DNA of 32,077 nucleotides, from assembly GCA_030752195.1 (NCBI GenBank), contig JASMER010000003.1, positions 1 to 32,077 of the forward strand. The letters are read 5' to 3'. This DNA comes from Gammaproteobacteria bacterium (GTDB lineage Bacteria > Pseudomonadota > Gammaproteobacteria > Pseudomonadales > Pseudohongiellaceae). Shown here one piece after another: positions 1 to 9,080 of this stretch. Below the pieces are notes generated by a model that ran no database searches, had not been told where the DNA came from, and saw only the letters and a list, made by a program, of their open reading frames with translations. A program made the translations under genes and the position numbers. Every line of letters starts with the position of its first letter. Position 1 is the first letter of the stretch.

Positions 1-786
1 GGGCGCCTCGTTAAAGAACTCGAACAGCTGATCGAGCGAGAAGGAGCAGACACGATTGCCGCCTTCATCGCTGAGCCTATCGGCGGCGCTGCAGGTGTCG
101 TTGTCGCTCCGAACAGTTACTATCCCGCAGTGCAGGAGGTATTGAAGAAACATGAAATCCTGTTCTGGGCTGATGAAGTAATTTGCGGATTCGGCCGGAC
201 TGGTAATGACTTTGGCTCGAACACGATGGGCATAAAACCTGATCTAATGAGCCTTGCTAAACAGCTGTCCGCAGCCTATATACCCATAAGCGCGGCTGTC
301 GTGCCCGGCTTCATGTATGAAGCTATGCGCGAACCCAGCAATCAACTCGGCATTTTCGGCCATGGTTATACCTATACAGGCCATCCGGTCGCGGCTGCGG
401 CGGCGCTGAAGGCGCTGGAAATTTACCGGCGGGAGCAGCTGTTTGAACATGCCGCTCGGGTCGGCGACTACATGCAAAGTCGTCTGCGAAAGTACGAAAG
501 CCACCCTCTGGTCGGAGAGGTGCGCGGCAAAGGCCTGATCGCTGCGATCGAACTGGTTGCCAACAAGGCCCAAAGAAAAAGCTTCTCTGATGGCAAGGTT
601 GGCGCAGCAGCCAAACAGTACTGTCAGGATAATGGCTTGCTCATCAGGGCAGTCAGCGGCAACTGTATCGCCTTCTGTCCCCCCTTAATTATCAGCCGGG
701 AACAGATTGACGAGATGATCAGCATGTTTGACATCGCACTGAGTCAAACTCTGGATTACGTGCACAAGGAAAAACTATTGGTTTGA
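1..786 (+). CDS. Class III (omega-type) PLP-dependent aminotransferase, 5'-truncated by window edge
   Basis: Frame is open from base 1 (GRLVKELEQLIEREGADTIAAFIAEPIGGAAGVVVAPNSYYPAVQEV...) through the listed ORF. AEPIGG, FWADEVICGFGRTG and the PLP-lysine segment SLAKQLSAAYIPISAAVV are class III aminotransferase hallmarks. Confidence 0.93.
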   Translation, partial: GRLVKELEQLIEREGADTIAAFIAEPIGGAAGVVVAPNSYYPAVQEVLKKHEILFWADEVICGFGRTGNDFGSNTMGIKPDLMSLAKQLSAAYIPISAAVVPGFMYEAMREPSNQLGIFGHGYTYTGHPVAAAAALKALEIYRREQLFEHAARVGDYMQSRLRKYESHPLVGEVRGKGLIAAIELVANKAQRKSFSDGKVGAAAKQYCQDNGLLIRAVSGNCIAFCPPLIISREQIDEMISMFDIALSQTLDYVHKEKLLV

Positions 787-808
787 AATACTGGCCGGAG
801 AGGATCCC

Positions 809-2500
809 ATGTTGATTAATAAAGTGAGAACCGCTACTTTACAACTTTTCATCCTGGTTTTCCTGATCGCTTGCGGCGGACAGGAATCAGAGACAATGCG
901 CTCTCCGAGTCCCGCTGACCTCATTCTGACCAACGGCAAGATATTCGTTGCCGATGAAGCTTTCTCACTAGTCGACACCCTCGTAGTCACTGACGGGCTG
1001 ATCGCGGCGATCGGTGACAGCAGCCTGACTGAACGATTTGACGCTGAAGAGACAGTCAATCTAGAAGGTAAGCTTGTCATACCCGGGTTCAACGACTCTC
1101 ACACACACATCCGTGGACGGCCACAGCGCTATATCGAACTGAGCGAAGTCACCTCTATCGAAGAGATTCAACTGCTCATCAGGGCTAAAATCGCAGAGAT
1201 TGGTGAGGGCGAGTGGATCACTGGCTACGGTTGGTCTGAGGACGAGCTTGATGAAGGGCGGCGCCCACTGCGTCTTGATCTTGATGCGGTTTCTCCAAAC
1301 AACCCGGTCATCCTGACTCGGGCAGGAGGGCATAGTGCAGTAACAAATTCCATGGCATTGCAGCTCGCAGAAATCACCCTCGAGACCCCTCAACCGGCAG
1401 GAGGTGTCATTGAAGTCGGTGAGGATGGAATGCTAAATGGGATCATTAGGGAGCGCCAGAATCTTGTCGGAAAGCTAGTACCAGATTCCACCTACGAGGA
1501 GATCATCGCCAGCCTGGAGGTTAACCTGAATGCTCTATTGGCCCAGGGCATCACTTCCATCACCGATGCCTCTAAAACCGTCGAAGACTATGAAATGTTT
1601 GAGGAGCTTTATCAGAGCAATGAGTTGGCACTGCCGCGGTCAACCCTACAGTTCCAGTGGTATGATGCCGCTGCAATTAATGCGCTGAACGCTCGGGTAG
1701 GAAAAGGAGATGACTTTCTGAAGCCTGGGGCAATAAAAGTCTTTGCTGACGGTGGTTTCACAGGACCGGCCGCCTATACACTGGAGCCCTACGTCAATCA
1801 GGGAGAGTACCGAGGGTATCTAAACATGCCTGAAGGGGTACTAGTAAATCACCTCAACTTGATTCATGACGCGGGCTACCAAATGGGTATTCACGCAATT
1901 GGAGACGCTGCCATTGTATTAGTGGTCAATACCTTAGCGGATGCCCTCGAACGCAATCCTCGTGAAGATCATCGCCACTACCTGAATCATTTTTCTATGC
2001 GGCCTCCAGAGTTGACCATGGAACTGATGGCAGAGCATGACATTCACATTACCCAACAGCCAAATTTTACCTATACCCTCGAAGGGCGCTACGCAGAAAA
2101 CCTCGATGGCTGGAGACTGCAGCACAACAATCCGCTGCGCGGCCCGATGGATCACGGAATAACCGTGGCCATTTCCAGCGACATTTTGCCGATCGGACCG
2201 CTGGTAGGTCTATACGCCGCCGTAACCCGCAAGGGGATGACGGGCACTGTATACGGAGAAGACGAAGCTATCACCATGGAAGAAGCCATCCGCGCCTACA
2301 CGGCGCTGGGGGCCTACCTCAACTTCGAAGAAGACAAAAAAGGCACGCTTGAGGTAGGCAAGTTTGCCGACATGATATTGCTGTCCGAAGATCTGCTGTC
2401 TATCGATCCGGAGCGCATCATGGAGGTCGACGTCGAGAAAACCTGGATAGGGGGTTCGCTGGTGTACGAATCTGACGCCCTGAAGCGCACGGCGCCATAG
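809..2500 (+). CDS. YtcJ-like amidohydrolase family lipoprotein
   Basis: N-terminal hydrophobic segment with lipobox (VFLIAC|GG); VIPGFNDSHTHI metal-binding motif; GGHSAVTNSMAL; C-terminal GTLEVGKFADMILL. Confidence 0.9.
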   Translation: MLINKVRTATLQLFILVFLIACGGQESETMRSPSPADLILTNGKIFVADEAFSLVDTLVVTDGLIAAIGDSSLTERFDAEETVNLEGKLVIPGFNDSHTHIRGRPQRYIELSEVTSIEEIQLLIRAKIAEIGEGEWITGYGWSEDELDEGRRPLRLDLDAVSPNNPVILTRAGGHSAVTNSMALQLAEITLETPQPAGGVIEVGEDGMLNGIIRERQNLVGKLVPDSTYEEIIASLEVNLNALLAQGITSITDASKTVEDYEMFEELYQSNELALPRSTLQFQWYDAAAINALNARVGKGDDFLKPGAIKVFADGGFTGPAAYTLEPYVNQGEYRGYLNMPEGVLVNHLNLIHDAGYQMGIHAIGDAAIVLVVNTLADALERNPREDHRHYLNHFSMRPPELTMELMAEHDIHITQQPNFTYTLEGRYAENLDGWRLQHNNPLRGPMDHGITVAISSDILPIGPLVGLYAAVTRKGMTGTVYGEDEAITMEEAIRAYTALGAYLNFEEDKKGTLEVGKFADMILLSEDLLSIDPERIMEVDVEKTWIGGSLVYESDALKRTAP

Positions 2501-2582
2501 GCCTAGAGACATAAATTCAAGTCAGCGTCAGCTATGGCCGGGCGATTCCGAGCGCTGCGTAGAGCAAGTCAGAAGATGCGGC

Positions 2583-2858
2583 TTATTCGACACCAGAATA
2601 GCCGGGAATAGTATTCATTACGCCGAGTTGCCCGATCTGTTCACGGGATCCATACCTCGCTTCGACCGTCATACAACGGCGCCGGCGCACCCGACTAAAA
2701 GAACGGTTCTCATCATCGCATACGATCATCTGAGCGAGTGACTTGCCACGGTTGTACTCTGCCAATTCCTCGAAGCTCATCCTTTCGAATCTAGGGGTGG
2801 TATCGACTTCGCATGCAATGAGCGCCACGCCCATCAGGAAAAATGTAATCAGTCTCAT
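2583..2858 (-). CDS. Small putative lipoprotein, function unknown
   Basis: 91 aa ORF starting MRLITFFLMGVALIAC with lipobox (LIAC) and a basic/Cys-containing remainder; no overlapping gene. Confidence 0.6.
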   Translation of the reverse strand: MRLITFFLMGVALIACEVDTTPRFERMSFEELAEYNRGKSLAQMIVCDDENRSFSRVRRRRCMTVEARYGSREQIGQLGVMNTIPGYSGVE

Positions 2859-2918
2859 TGCTGGTAAAAACCTCGCATAATTGTTTTACTGACAGCAGTT
2901 AAGTCAGAAGACCCGCCA

Positions 2919-2948
2919 GCTGGTCATTGAGGGGACCAGCCGTTTTTT
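2919..2948 (+). terminator. Intrinsic terminator-like hairpin in the leader of the APC permease gene
   Basis: GCTGGTC (2919-2925), 8-nt loop, GACCAGC (2934-2940), CG, then TTTTTT (2943-2948). Confidence 0.6.
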
Positions 2949-3050
2949 GGCCTGAGTCCACCAACTGGAACTGCACCTCGAACAGCGCGGGAAAAAGACC
3001 ACGACAGTCCGGTTCAAAAGCAAAAACGACAGGAATCCAGAAACAGTTTC

Positions 3051-4421
3051 ATGTCTGACAGTTCTCATCAATCGAGTTTTCTTCGCGTTCTGGGCAGACG
3101 GGACGTGGTCGCGCTCGCCTTCGGTGCGATGATCGGCTGGAGCTGGGTCGTCCTCACCGGCACCTGGATCACTTCCGCAGGCGTTCTTGGTGCCATCACC
3201 GCGTTTCTGCTTGGCGGTGGCGCCATTGCAGTAGTCGGCCTGACTTATGCAGAACTGTCGTCCGCACTACCTTACGCGGGCGGCGAACACGTCTACAGCG
3301 AAAGAGCCCTCGGCTATCGGGCTTCATTCATCTGCACTTGGGCCATCATTCTAGGCTATATGTCTGTTATCGCTTTTGAAGCAGTTGCTCTGCCGACGGT
3401 CATGGACTCGCTGGTGCCCGGGCTGGACATAGGCTATCTGTGGACGGTTGCGGGTTGGGATGTTTATGCCACCTGGGTAGCTACCGGCATTGCCGGCGCA
3501 GTCATCATGACCACGCTGAATGTTGTCGGCGTCAAATTTGTTGCCATCGTACAGACCACGGTCGTTCTGCTGATCCTCATCGTCGGCTTCTTCTTTGTCA
3601 GCGGCGCTGGGGTTACCGGCTCGGTCTCCAATCTTGAACCGCTGTTTGCTGAAGGGGCGGCCGGTATCACGATTGTGCTGGTCATGGTGCCGTTTATGTT
3701 TGTGGGCTTTGACATCATTCCACAGGCCGCTGAAGAAATTGATCTCCCCTACCGCGATATCGGCACGGCTCTAATTCTGTCCGTGATGATGGCCATTGCC
3801 TGGTATACGCTGATCATCATTGGTGTGGGTCTGGTCATGAGCAGTGAAGCGCTTGCCACAGCTGATCTGGTGACAGCTGAAGCCAACAGCATGATTTACG
3901 GCGAAATGGGCGAAACTGTTTTGCTCGTGACGGGACTTGCTGGCATCGTGACCAGCTGGAATGCCCTGATCGTCGGTGCTAGCCGCGCCCTCTATGCCAT
4001 GGCAAAGGCGGGCATGCTCCCCGCAGCGCTGGCCAAAGTCCATCCCCGATATCACACCCCCAAGAATGCGATTCTGCTGATTGGGGCATTGTCGGTGATC
4101 TCACCTTTTTTTGGTCGGCCGGCACTGGTTTGGCTGGTTAATGCAGGCGGGCTCGGCATCGTTTTGGCCTATGCCTTCGTTGCATTGTCATTTCTGGCGC
4201 TGCGCAAAAATGAACCCGAACTGGAGCGGCCCTATCAAGCACCAGGGGGCAGTTTCACAGGTTACCTCGCTCTTGTTCTCTCAGTGGCCATCGGCGCGCT
4301 CTATTTCCCCGGTAGCCCATCGGCACTGGTCTGGCCGCAGGAATGGTCGATCATTGTGTTCTGGATCATTCTAGGCGCTCTGCTGTTCGGCCTGTCACGG
4401 CTCCCCAGCCGGGCAGACTGA
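3051..4421 (+). CDS. APC-superfamily amino acid permease
   Basis: 456 aa polytopic protein; N-terminal LGRRDVVALAFGAMIGWSWVVLTGTWI and ELSSALPYAGGEHVYSERALG match the APC family TM1-TM2 region. Confidence 0.9.
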   Translation: MSDSSHQSSFLRVLGRRDVVALAFGAMIGWSWVVLTGTWITSAGVLGAITAFLLGGGAIAVVGLTYAELSSALPYAGGEHVYSERALGYRASFICTWAIILGYMSVIAFEAVALPTVMDSLVPGLDIGYLWTVAGWDVYATWVATGIAGAVIMTTLNVVGVKFVAIVQTTVVLLILIVGFFFVSGAGVTGSVSNLEPLFAEGAAGITIVLVMVPFMFVGFDIIPQAAEEIDLPYRDIGTALILSVMMAIAWYTLIIIGVGLVMSSEALATADLVTAEANSMIYGEMGETVLLVTGLAGIVTSWNALIVGASRALYAMAKAGMLPAALAKVHPRYHTPKNAILLIGALSVISPFFGRPALVWLVNAGGLGIVLAYAFVALSFLALRKNEPELERPYQAPGGSFTGYLALVLSVAIGALYFPGSPSALVWPQEWSIIVFWIILGALLFGLSRLPSRAD

Positions 4422-4530
4422 GCGACAACTACCCTCTCAAACGAGGCTCTGGCGCAGTTCCGGGCACTTGCGAAATGACAGCCAGTAGTTGAAGATAAAC
4501 CATCACTGTTGAGCATTGAGGACAGCCCCC

Positions 4531-5538
4531 ATGACCCGCACAATAATAAAAATTAGCTCGTTGATTTTGCTGCTTTTTTTAGCAATTTCCGGCCAAGTAA
4601 ACGGTCAAGCAGATTCCAACTATCAGGCCCCGCGAACACCCGACGGACATCCCGATCTGCAGGGCGTGTGGGAAAATAACACCATCACCCCGGTGGAGAG
4701 ACCCGATGTCTTCGGCGACAAGGAATTACTGACTGACGAAGACGTAACTTTCATTCAACAGCGAATCGGCGAAATCATGGCGGCTGGAGAAGATGCGCTG
4801 TTTGGTGGCGGCGTTCTCGAAGCCGTGTTTAGCGGCGAAATCAACTCCTACGATCCAACTACCGGGAACTACGACTCGCAATGGATGGCGGAGCGGACCG
4901 TACACCGCCGTACTTCTCAGATCACAGACCCACCCAACGGTAAATATCCTCCGCGAACCGAAGCAGCCGTTGCCGCAGCCCGGGAATTGCGAGAGTGGCG
5001 CGCGAGCCATCCTGCGGATTCATGGACTGACCGACCGCTGGGAGAGCGCTGCCTGTCGTTCGGAGCGCCCCGGCTTGGCTCAGGCTATAACAGCTACTGG
5101 CAGATTGTGCAGTCGCGGGACACTGTGGTGATCTATCAGGAAATGGCCCACGATGCGCGCATCATCCCGATCATCGAACAACCCCATGCACCTGCCAGCG
5201 TGAAACTCTGGCACGGCGATTCACGCGGCTGGTGGGAAGGCGACACACTAGTCATCGAGACAACAAACTATTCTGATGCCAGTAGCAGCAGTCCGCAGAC
5301 GGACAGAAAAGTAAACGTTGAACGTATCACCAGAATCAGCGACAACGCACTTCAGTACCAGCTCACGTCGAGTGATCCAGGGCAATTTACCTCCCCGTAC
5401 ACCCGGGAGATCATTTTTGACCATACGCCTGACAAAATTTATGAATATGCCTGTCATGAAGGCAACTACGGGATGTACAACATTCTTTCTGGGCACCGGG
5501 CCGAAGAGAGAATGGCAGCGCAAAATCAGGACGATTAA
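4531..5538 (+). CDS. Secreted protein of uncharacterised family (paralog 1 of 3)
   Basis: Signal peptide MTRTIIKISSLILLLFLAISGQVNGQ; motifs DGHPDLQGVW, GERCLSFG, EMAHDARIIPI, GWWEGDTLVIETTNYSD, YEYACHEGNYGM shared with the ORFs at 11460 and 12337. ATG 4531 preferred to 4516 because it directly precedes the signal peptide. Confidence 0.85.
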   Translation: MTRTIIKISSLILLLFLAISGQVNGQADSNYQAPRTPDGHPDLQGVWENNTITPVERPDVFGDKELLTDEDVTFIQQRIGEIMAAGEDALFGGGVLEAVFSGEINSYDPTTGNYDSQWMAERTVHRRTSQITDPPNGKYPPRTEAAVAAARELREWRASHPADSWTDRPLGERCLSFGAPRLGSGYNSYWQIVQSRDTVVIYQEMAHDARIIPIIEQPHAPASVKLWHGDSRGWWEGDTLVIETTNYSDASSSSPQTDRKVNVERITRISDNALQYQLTSSDPGQFTSPYTREIIFDHTPDKIYEYACHEGNYGMYNILSGHRAEERMAAQNQDD

Positions 5539-5544
5539 AAAGCG

Positions 5545-6366
5545 GTGAAACTGAAAACAATCGCTGTCGCCTTTGCTTCAATTCTGACGCTGACGACGCA
5601 AGCGATCGCGCAGCAGGCGTTCTACATGGCGAACGAAGCGGTGATGGTTACGGACGGCGACACCAAGGTGCTGTTCGACCCGCTGTACGCAGAGAGCTAT
5701 GGTCAGTATCTGCTGGTACCCGAAGCGATGCGGGCGGCGCTTTTTGCCGGCAACGAACCCTTTGATGGCGTAGACGCGATTTTTGTTAGTCACTTTCACG
5801 GAGATCACTTCTCCGCTGACGACATGCTCAGCCTACTGGTTGCGCAGCCCGACATCATTCTCTACGCACCGCAGCAAGCGGTTCTCGCTATGCGGTCAAG
5901 AGCGGCCCGCGAACAAGAGTTGGTTTTTGATCGGGTGAACGGCGTTGCCCTCGAGTATCAGGATCCACCTGTCACACTTTCCATGGACAAGCTGAAAGTG
6001 GAGGCCGTTCGGATTCCACATTCTGGATGGCCAACCGACCGTCTGAACGTCCAGAATATTGTCTGGCGCGTTACCCTCGACGAACGTAGCGTGGTCGTGC
6101 ATATGGGGGATGCCGATTCTCATGACGTCCATTTCGCTCGAGACACCGACTATTGGAGTCAGGTCTCTCCGAGTATGGCTTTCCCTCCGTACTGGTTTTT
6201 TGGGAGCCGCGAAGGCAGAAGTATTCTAGAAAACCGAGTCGGCGCCAAACGCAATGTCGGCATCCACGTCCCCAGAACGATTCCCGGAGACCCGATGCAG
6301 AGACCACGGCCGTTGCGCGGAGCAGATCTTTTCATGGTGCCCGGCGAGACCCGCCGTATCAACTGA
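5545..6366 (+). CDS. Secreted MBL-fold metallo-hydrolase
   Basis: GTG start; signal peptide MKLKTIAVAFASILTLTTQAIAQ; SHFHGDHFS metal-binding motif and downstream VVHMGDADSHD. Confidence 0.88.
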   Translation: MKLKTIAVAFASILTLTTQAIAQQAFYMANEAVMVTDGDTKVLFDPLYAESYGQYLLVPEAMRAALFAGNEPFDGVDAIFVSHFHGDHFSADDMLSLLVAQPDIILYAPQQAVLAMRSRAAREQELVFDRVNGVALEYQDPPVTLSMDKLKVEAVRIPHSGWPTDRLNVQNIVWRVTLDERSVVVHMGDADSHDVHFARDTDYWSQVSPSMAFPPYWFFGSREGRSILENRVGAKRNVGIHVPRTIPGDPMQRPRPLRGADLFMVPGETRRIN

Positions 6367-6367
6367 T

Positions 6368-7777
6368 ATGGTGTCAGATAAGTTCAGATTCCCCACCCTC
6401 ACCGCAGTTGTCATCGCCAATATGGTGGGGACGGGTGTCTTCACCAGTCTTGGTTTTCAACTGCTTGATATCAGATCAGGCTTCGCCCTGCTCGCTCTAT
6501 GGGCAATTGGAGGTGTGGCCGCCCTCTGTGGGGCCATGACCTACAGCGAACTCGGTGCCGCCCTGCCCCGCTCAGGTGGAGAATACAATCTGCTCAGTCG
6601 AATTTATCATCCTGCTGCGGGCTTTGTGTCGGGCTGGGTTTCCTCGACGGTGGGTTTTTCCGGACCGGTCGCGCTGGCTGCGATGACGTTTGCCGCTTAT
6701 GCCTCTTCGATTTTTCCGGAGGGCCTGAGTATAAATATTCAGAAGCTTCTTGCAGCAGCCCTTCTCATTATGCTGACAGGAATCCACGCCACCAATCACA
6801 AAAACAGCAGCGGCACCCAGGTGATTTTCACCCTGATGAAAATCGGTGTGATTCTAGCTTTTGTTTTCGGCACCCTGATAGCGGTGGACACACCACCGCC
6901 GGTGAGTTTCCTTCCCACCGAGGGGGACTTCGCAATAATCACCAGCGGAGCCTATGCTGTGGCACTCATCTACGTGTCCTTTGCCTACACTGGGTGGAAC
7001 GCGGCAACCTATCTCAGTAGCGAACTAGAGGACCCCCAACGCACGCTTCCCTGGATTTTGATTTCCGGCACAGCTGCTGTCACCCTGCTTTACCTCGGGC
7101 TCAATTTTTCTTTTCTCTACGCTGCACCGATGGACCTGATGGCAGGCCAGGTTGAAATAGGAGCTATCGCAGCGCAGGCTGCTTTCGGAGAGACGGCGGG
7201 ACGTCTCACTGGCCTGGTTCTGGCCATGCTCCTAATCTCTACTGTAAGCGCAATGACCATGGCCGGTCCGAGGGTAATCCAGGTCATCGGCGAGGATTAT
7301 CCTGCAATCGGAATACTAGGCCGTAAGAACCGCAGCGGAATACCTGCCACCGCAATCTGGATACAGTCTTCCGTCGCACTGATATTTATCATTTCTTCGA
7401 CCTTTGAGTCCGTGCTGGTTTTTTCCGGCTTTACCCTCGCACTCAATAGCTTCGTTACCATCGCAGGCATTTTCGTACTACGCTACCAACAGCCAGATCT
7501 GGAGAGACCTTACCAAACGTTTCTTTACCCCCTGCCGCCATTACTCTATCTCCTGCTCACTGGCTGGATTCTGGGATTCACCCTGATCAGCCGACCGGTG
7601 GAGGGACTGTTTAGTCTGGGCTTTATCGGGTCAGGACTGATCTTTTACTGGCTTGCAGCCAAACGTCTCAGCTCTCGCCGAGCTTATCGAAAATTCATCG
7701 TAAAACTACGCCGAGCCCGGGTGAGACAACCAACAGCAAATGCGTTCCGGATCTGGAAATTTCATTCCAAAACCTGA
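6368..7777 (+). CDS. APC-superfamily amino acid permease
   Basis: MVSDKFRFPTLTAVVIANMVGTGVFTSLGFQ; GAMTYSELGAALPRSGGEYNLLSRIYHPAAGFVSGWVS. ATG 6368 follows the upstream stop by 1 nt; the longer ORF from 6254 overlaps the MBL gene and lacks support. Confidence 0.92.
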   Translation: MVSDKFRFPTLTAVVIANMVGTGVFTSLGFQLLDIRSGFALLALWAIGGVAALCGAMTYSELGAALPRSGGEYNLLSRIYHPAAGFVSGWVSSTVGFSGPVALAAMTFAAYASSIFPEGLSINIQKLLAAALLIMLTGIHATNHKNSSGTQVIFTLMKIGVILAFVFGTLIAVDTPPPVSFLPTEGDFAIITSGAYAVALIYVSFAYTGWNAATYLSSELEDPQRTLPWILISGTAAVTLLYLGLNFSFLYAAPMDLMAGQVEIGAIAAQAAFGETAGRLTGLVLAMLLISTVSAMTMAGPRVIQVIGEDYPAIGILGRKNRSGIPATAIWIQSSVALIFIISSTFESVLVFSGFTLALNSFVTIAGIFVLRYQQPDLERPYQTFLYPLPPLLYLLLTGWILGFTLISRPVEGLFSLGFIGSGLIFYWLAAKRLSSRRAYRKFIVKLRRARVRQPTANAFRIWKFHSKT

Positions 7778-7829
7778 ATCCGCGCACCATTGCTATGCTG
7801 TACATTCAGTCGCGTGAGTTCGATCCGGC

Positions 7830-9080
7830 TTAAAATCGTTTTTTAACGGCCTTTAACGCGTCGGCGAAAATCTCGAAGCTCTGCGCGAGATCTTCCTCAT
7901 TGTGGGCAGCGGAAACAAACAGGTTATGGTGAGAAGTTAAAAATAAACCCCGCCTCGTGCACTCTCCACATAAGGCCTGATGAAACCCCGGCCCGGCCTC
8001 GTGCTCTGTACGCAAGTAAGCCATTGAAGGAATCCCACTTACAACCAACTCGTGGCCGGCGTCTGCGGAGATCGATTGCAAACCACTCCACAGCGCGGTT
8101 CCTGTCTTGAGAACACGCGCGGGCACTTCAAGACGCTTCAGTTCCCGCAGGCACGCGAGCGCTGCCGCCATAGGTCCAGCCGAGAACCAAAAGCTGCCGG
8201 TCTGAAAGACGCTAGCCGCCGCATCCTTAAGTTCGCCGCGCCCAACCACAGCTGCAATCGGATATCCGTTGGCGATCGCCTTACAGTAGCAGCTGAGGTC
8301 CGGCGTATAGCCAAAGTAAGCGGGGGAACCCTCCATATGCAGGCGGAAACCCGCTCGCACGTCATCACAGATTGATAGCACCTGATGCTCACGCAAAATT
8401 TCGTGCACCCCCTTCCAATAGCCAGAATCTGGCAGGGCATTGTCTTCATAAACCGGGTGATGGTAGGGCGAGCTGATGAATGCTGCGACTTCTCCCGGAT
8501 GTTCAAGCAGTGCTAATTGCAAGGCGGGAAGATCGTTCCAGGGAATCCGAATCAATTCATGGTGATCACGCTCGCTGATACCGGCACGGCCTCTTGCCTG
8601 CATCCAGGGGGAACTGCCATGGTAGCCCCCTTCAATGGCGATCAGTTTCCGACGGCCCGTGTGCGTGCGTGCAATGAGCACCGCCATGTTGGTCGCGTCA
8701 GCGCCATTTTTCGCAAAAGTCGCCCAATCCGCCCAGGGTATCAAATCCACGAACGTTTCCGCTAAATCGACCATCACCGGAGAGGCAAGTGAGCAAGTGT
8801 CTGCTTTGGACAGCTGATCGCGTACCGCCTGTTCGATAACTTCGTTATCGTAACCCAGAATCATAGGACCATAAGCGCACATGTAATCAATATATTCATT
8901 GCCATCCACATCCCAGAACCGTGAGCCCTTCGCGCGGTCCACATAATGAGGGTACGTTCCCGCTGGCACCTGTGCCATCGGATTGAAGTGTCCCGGAATG
9001 CCGTTAGGAATCACGTTCTTTGCTCTTTGCAGCAGAGCCTCACTTTTGCTGTAGCTGTGGTTTCGCCTCTGCTCAGTCAT
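7830..9080 (-). CDS. Class III aminotransferase, glutamate-1-semialdehyde 2,1-aminomutase-like
   Basis: Starts MTEQRRNHSYSKSEALLQRAKNVIPNGIPGHFN; DGNEYIDYMCAYGPMILGY; FAKNGADATNMAVLIARTHTGRRKLIAIEGGYHG; SICDDVRAGFR; PLP Lys in LSCYCKAIANGYPIAAVVG. Confidence 0.9.
   Translation of the reverse strand: MTEQRRNHSYSKSEALLQRAKNVIPNGIPGHFNPMAQVPAGTYPHYVDRAKGSRFWDVDGNEYIDYMCAYGPMILGYDNEVIEQAVRDQLSKADTCSLASPVMVDLAETFVDLIPWADWATFAKNGADATNMAVLIARTHTGRRKLIAIEGGYHGSSPWMQARGRAGISERDHHELIRIPWNDLPALQLALLEHPGEVAAFISSPYHHPVYEDNALPDSGYWKGVHEILREHQVLSICDDVRAGFRLHMEGSPAYFGYTPDLSCYCKAIANGYPIAAVVGRGELKDAAASVFQTGSFWFSAGPMAAALACLRELKRLEVPARVLKTGTALWSGLQSISADAGHELVVSGIPSMAYLRTEHEAGPGFHQALCGECTRRGLFLTSHHNLFVSAAHNEEDLAQSFEIFADALKAVKKRF

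Noticed and set aside
6254-6367. N-terminal extension of the second APC permease
   Set aside because: The added 38 aa overlap the MBL gene and are not membrane-like; ATG 6368 gives a normal permease N-terminus.
6499-7020. 173-aa + strand ORF, Cys/Arg/His-rich
   Set aside because: Out-of-frame shadow of the APC permease gene.
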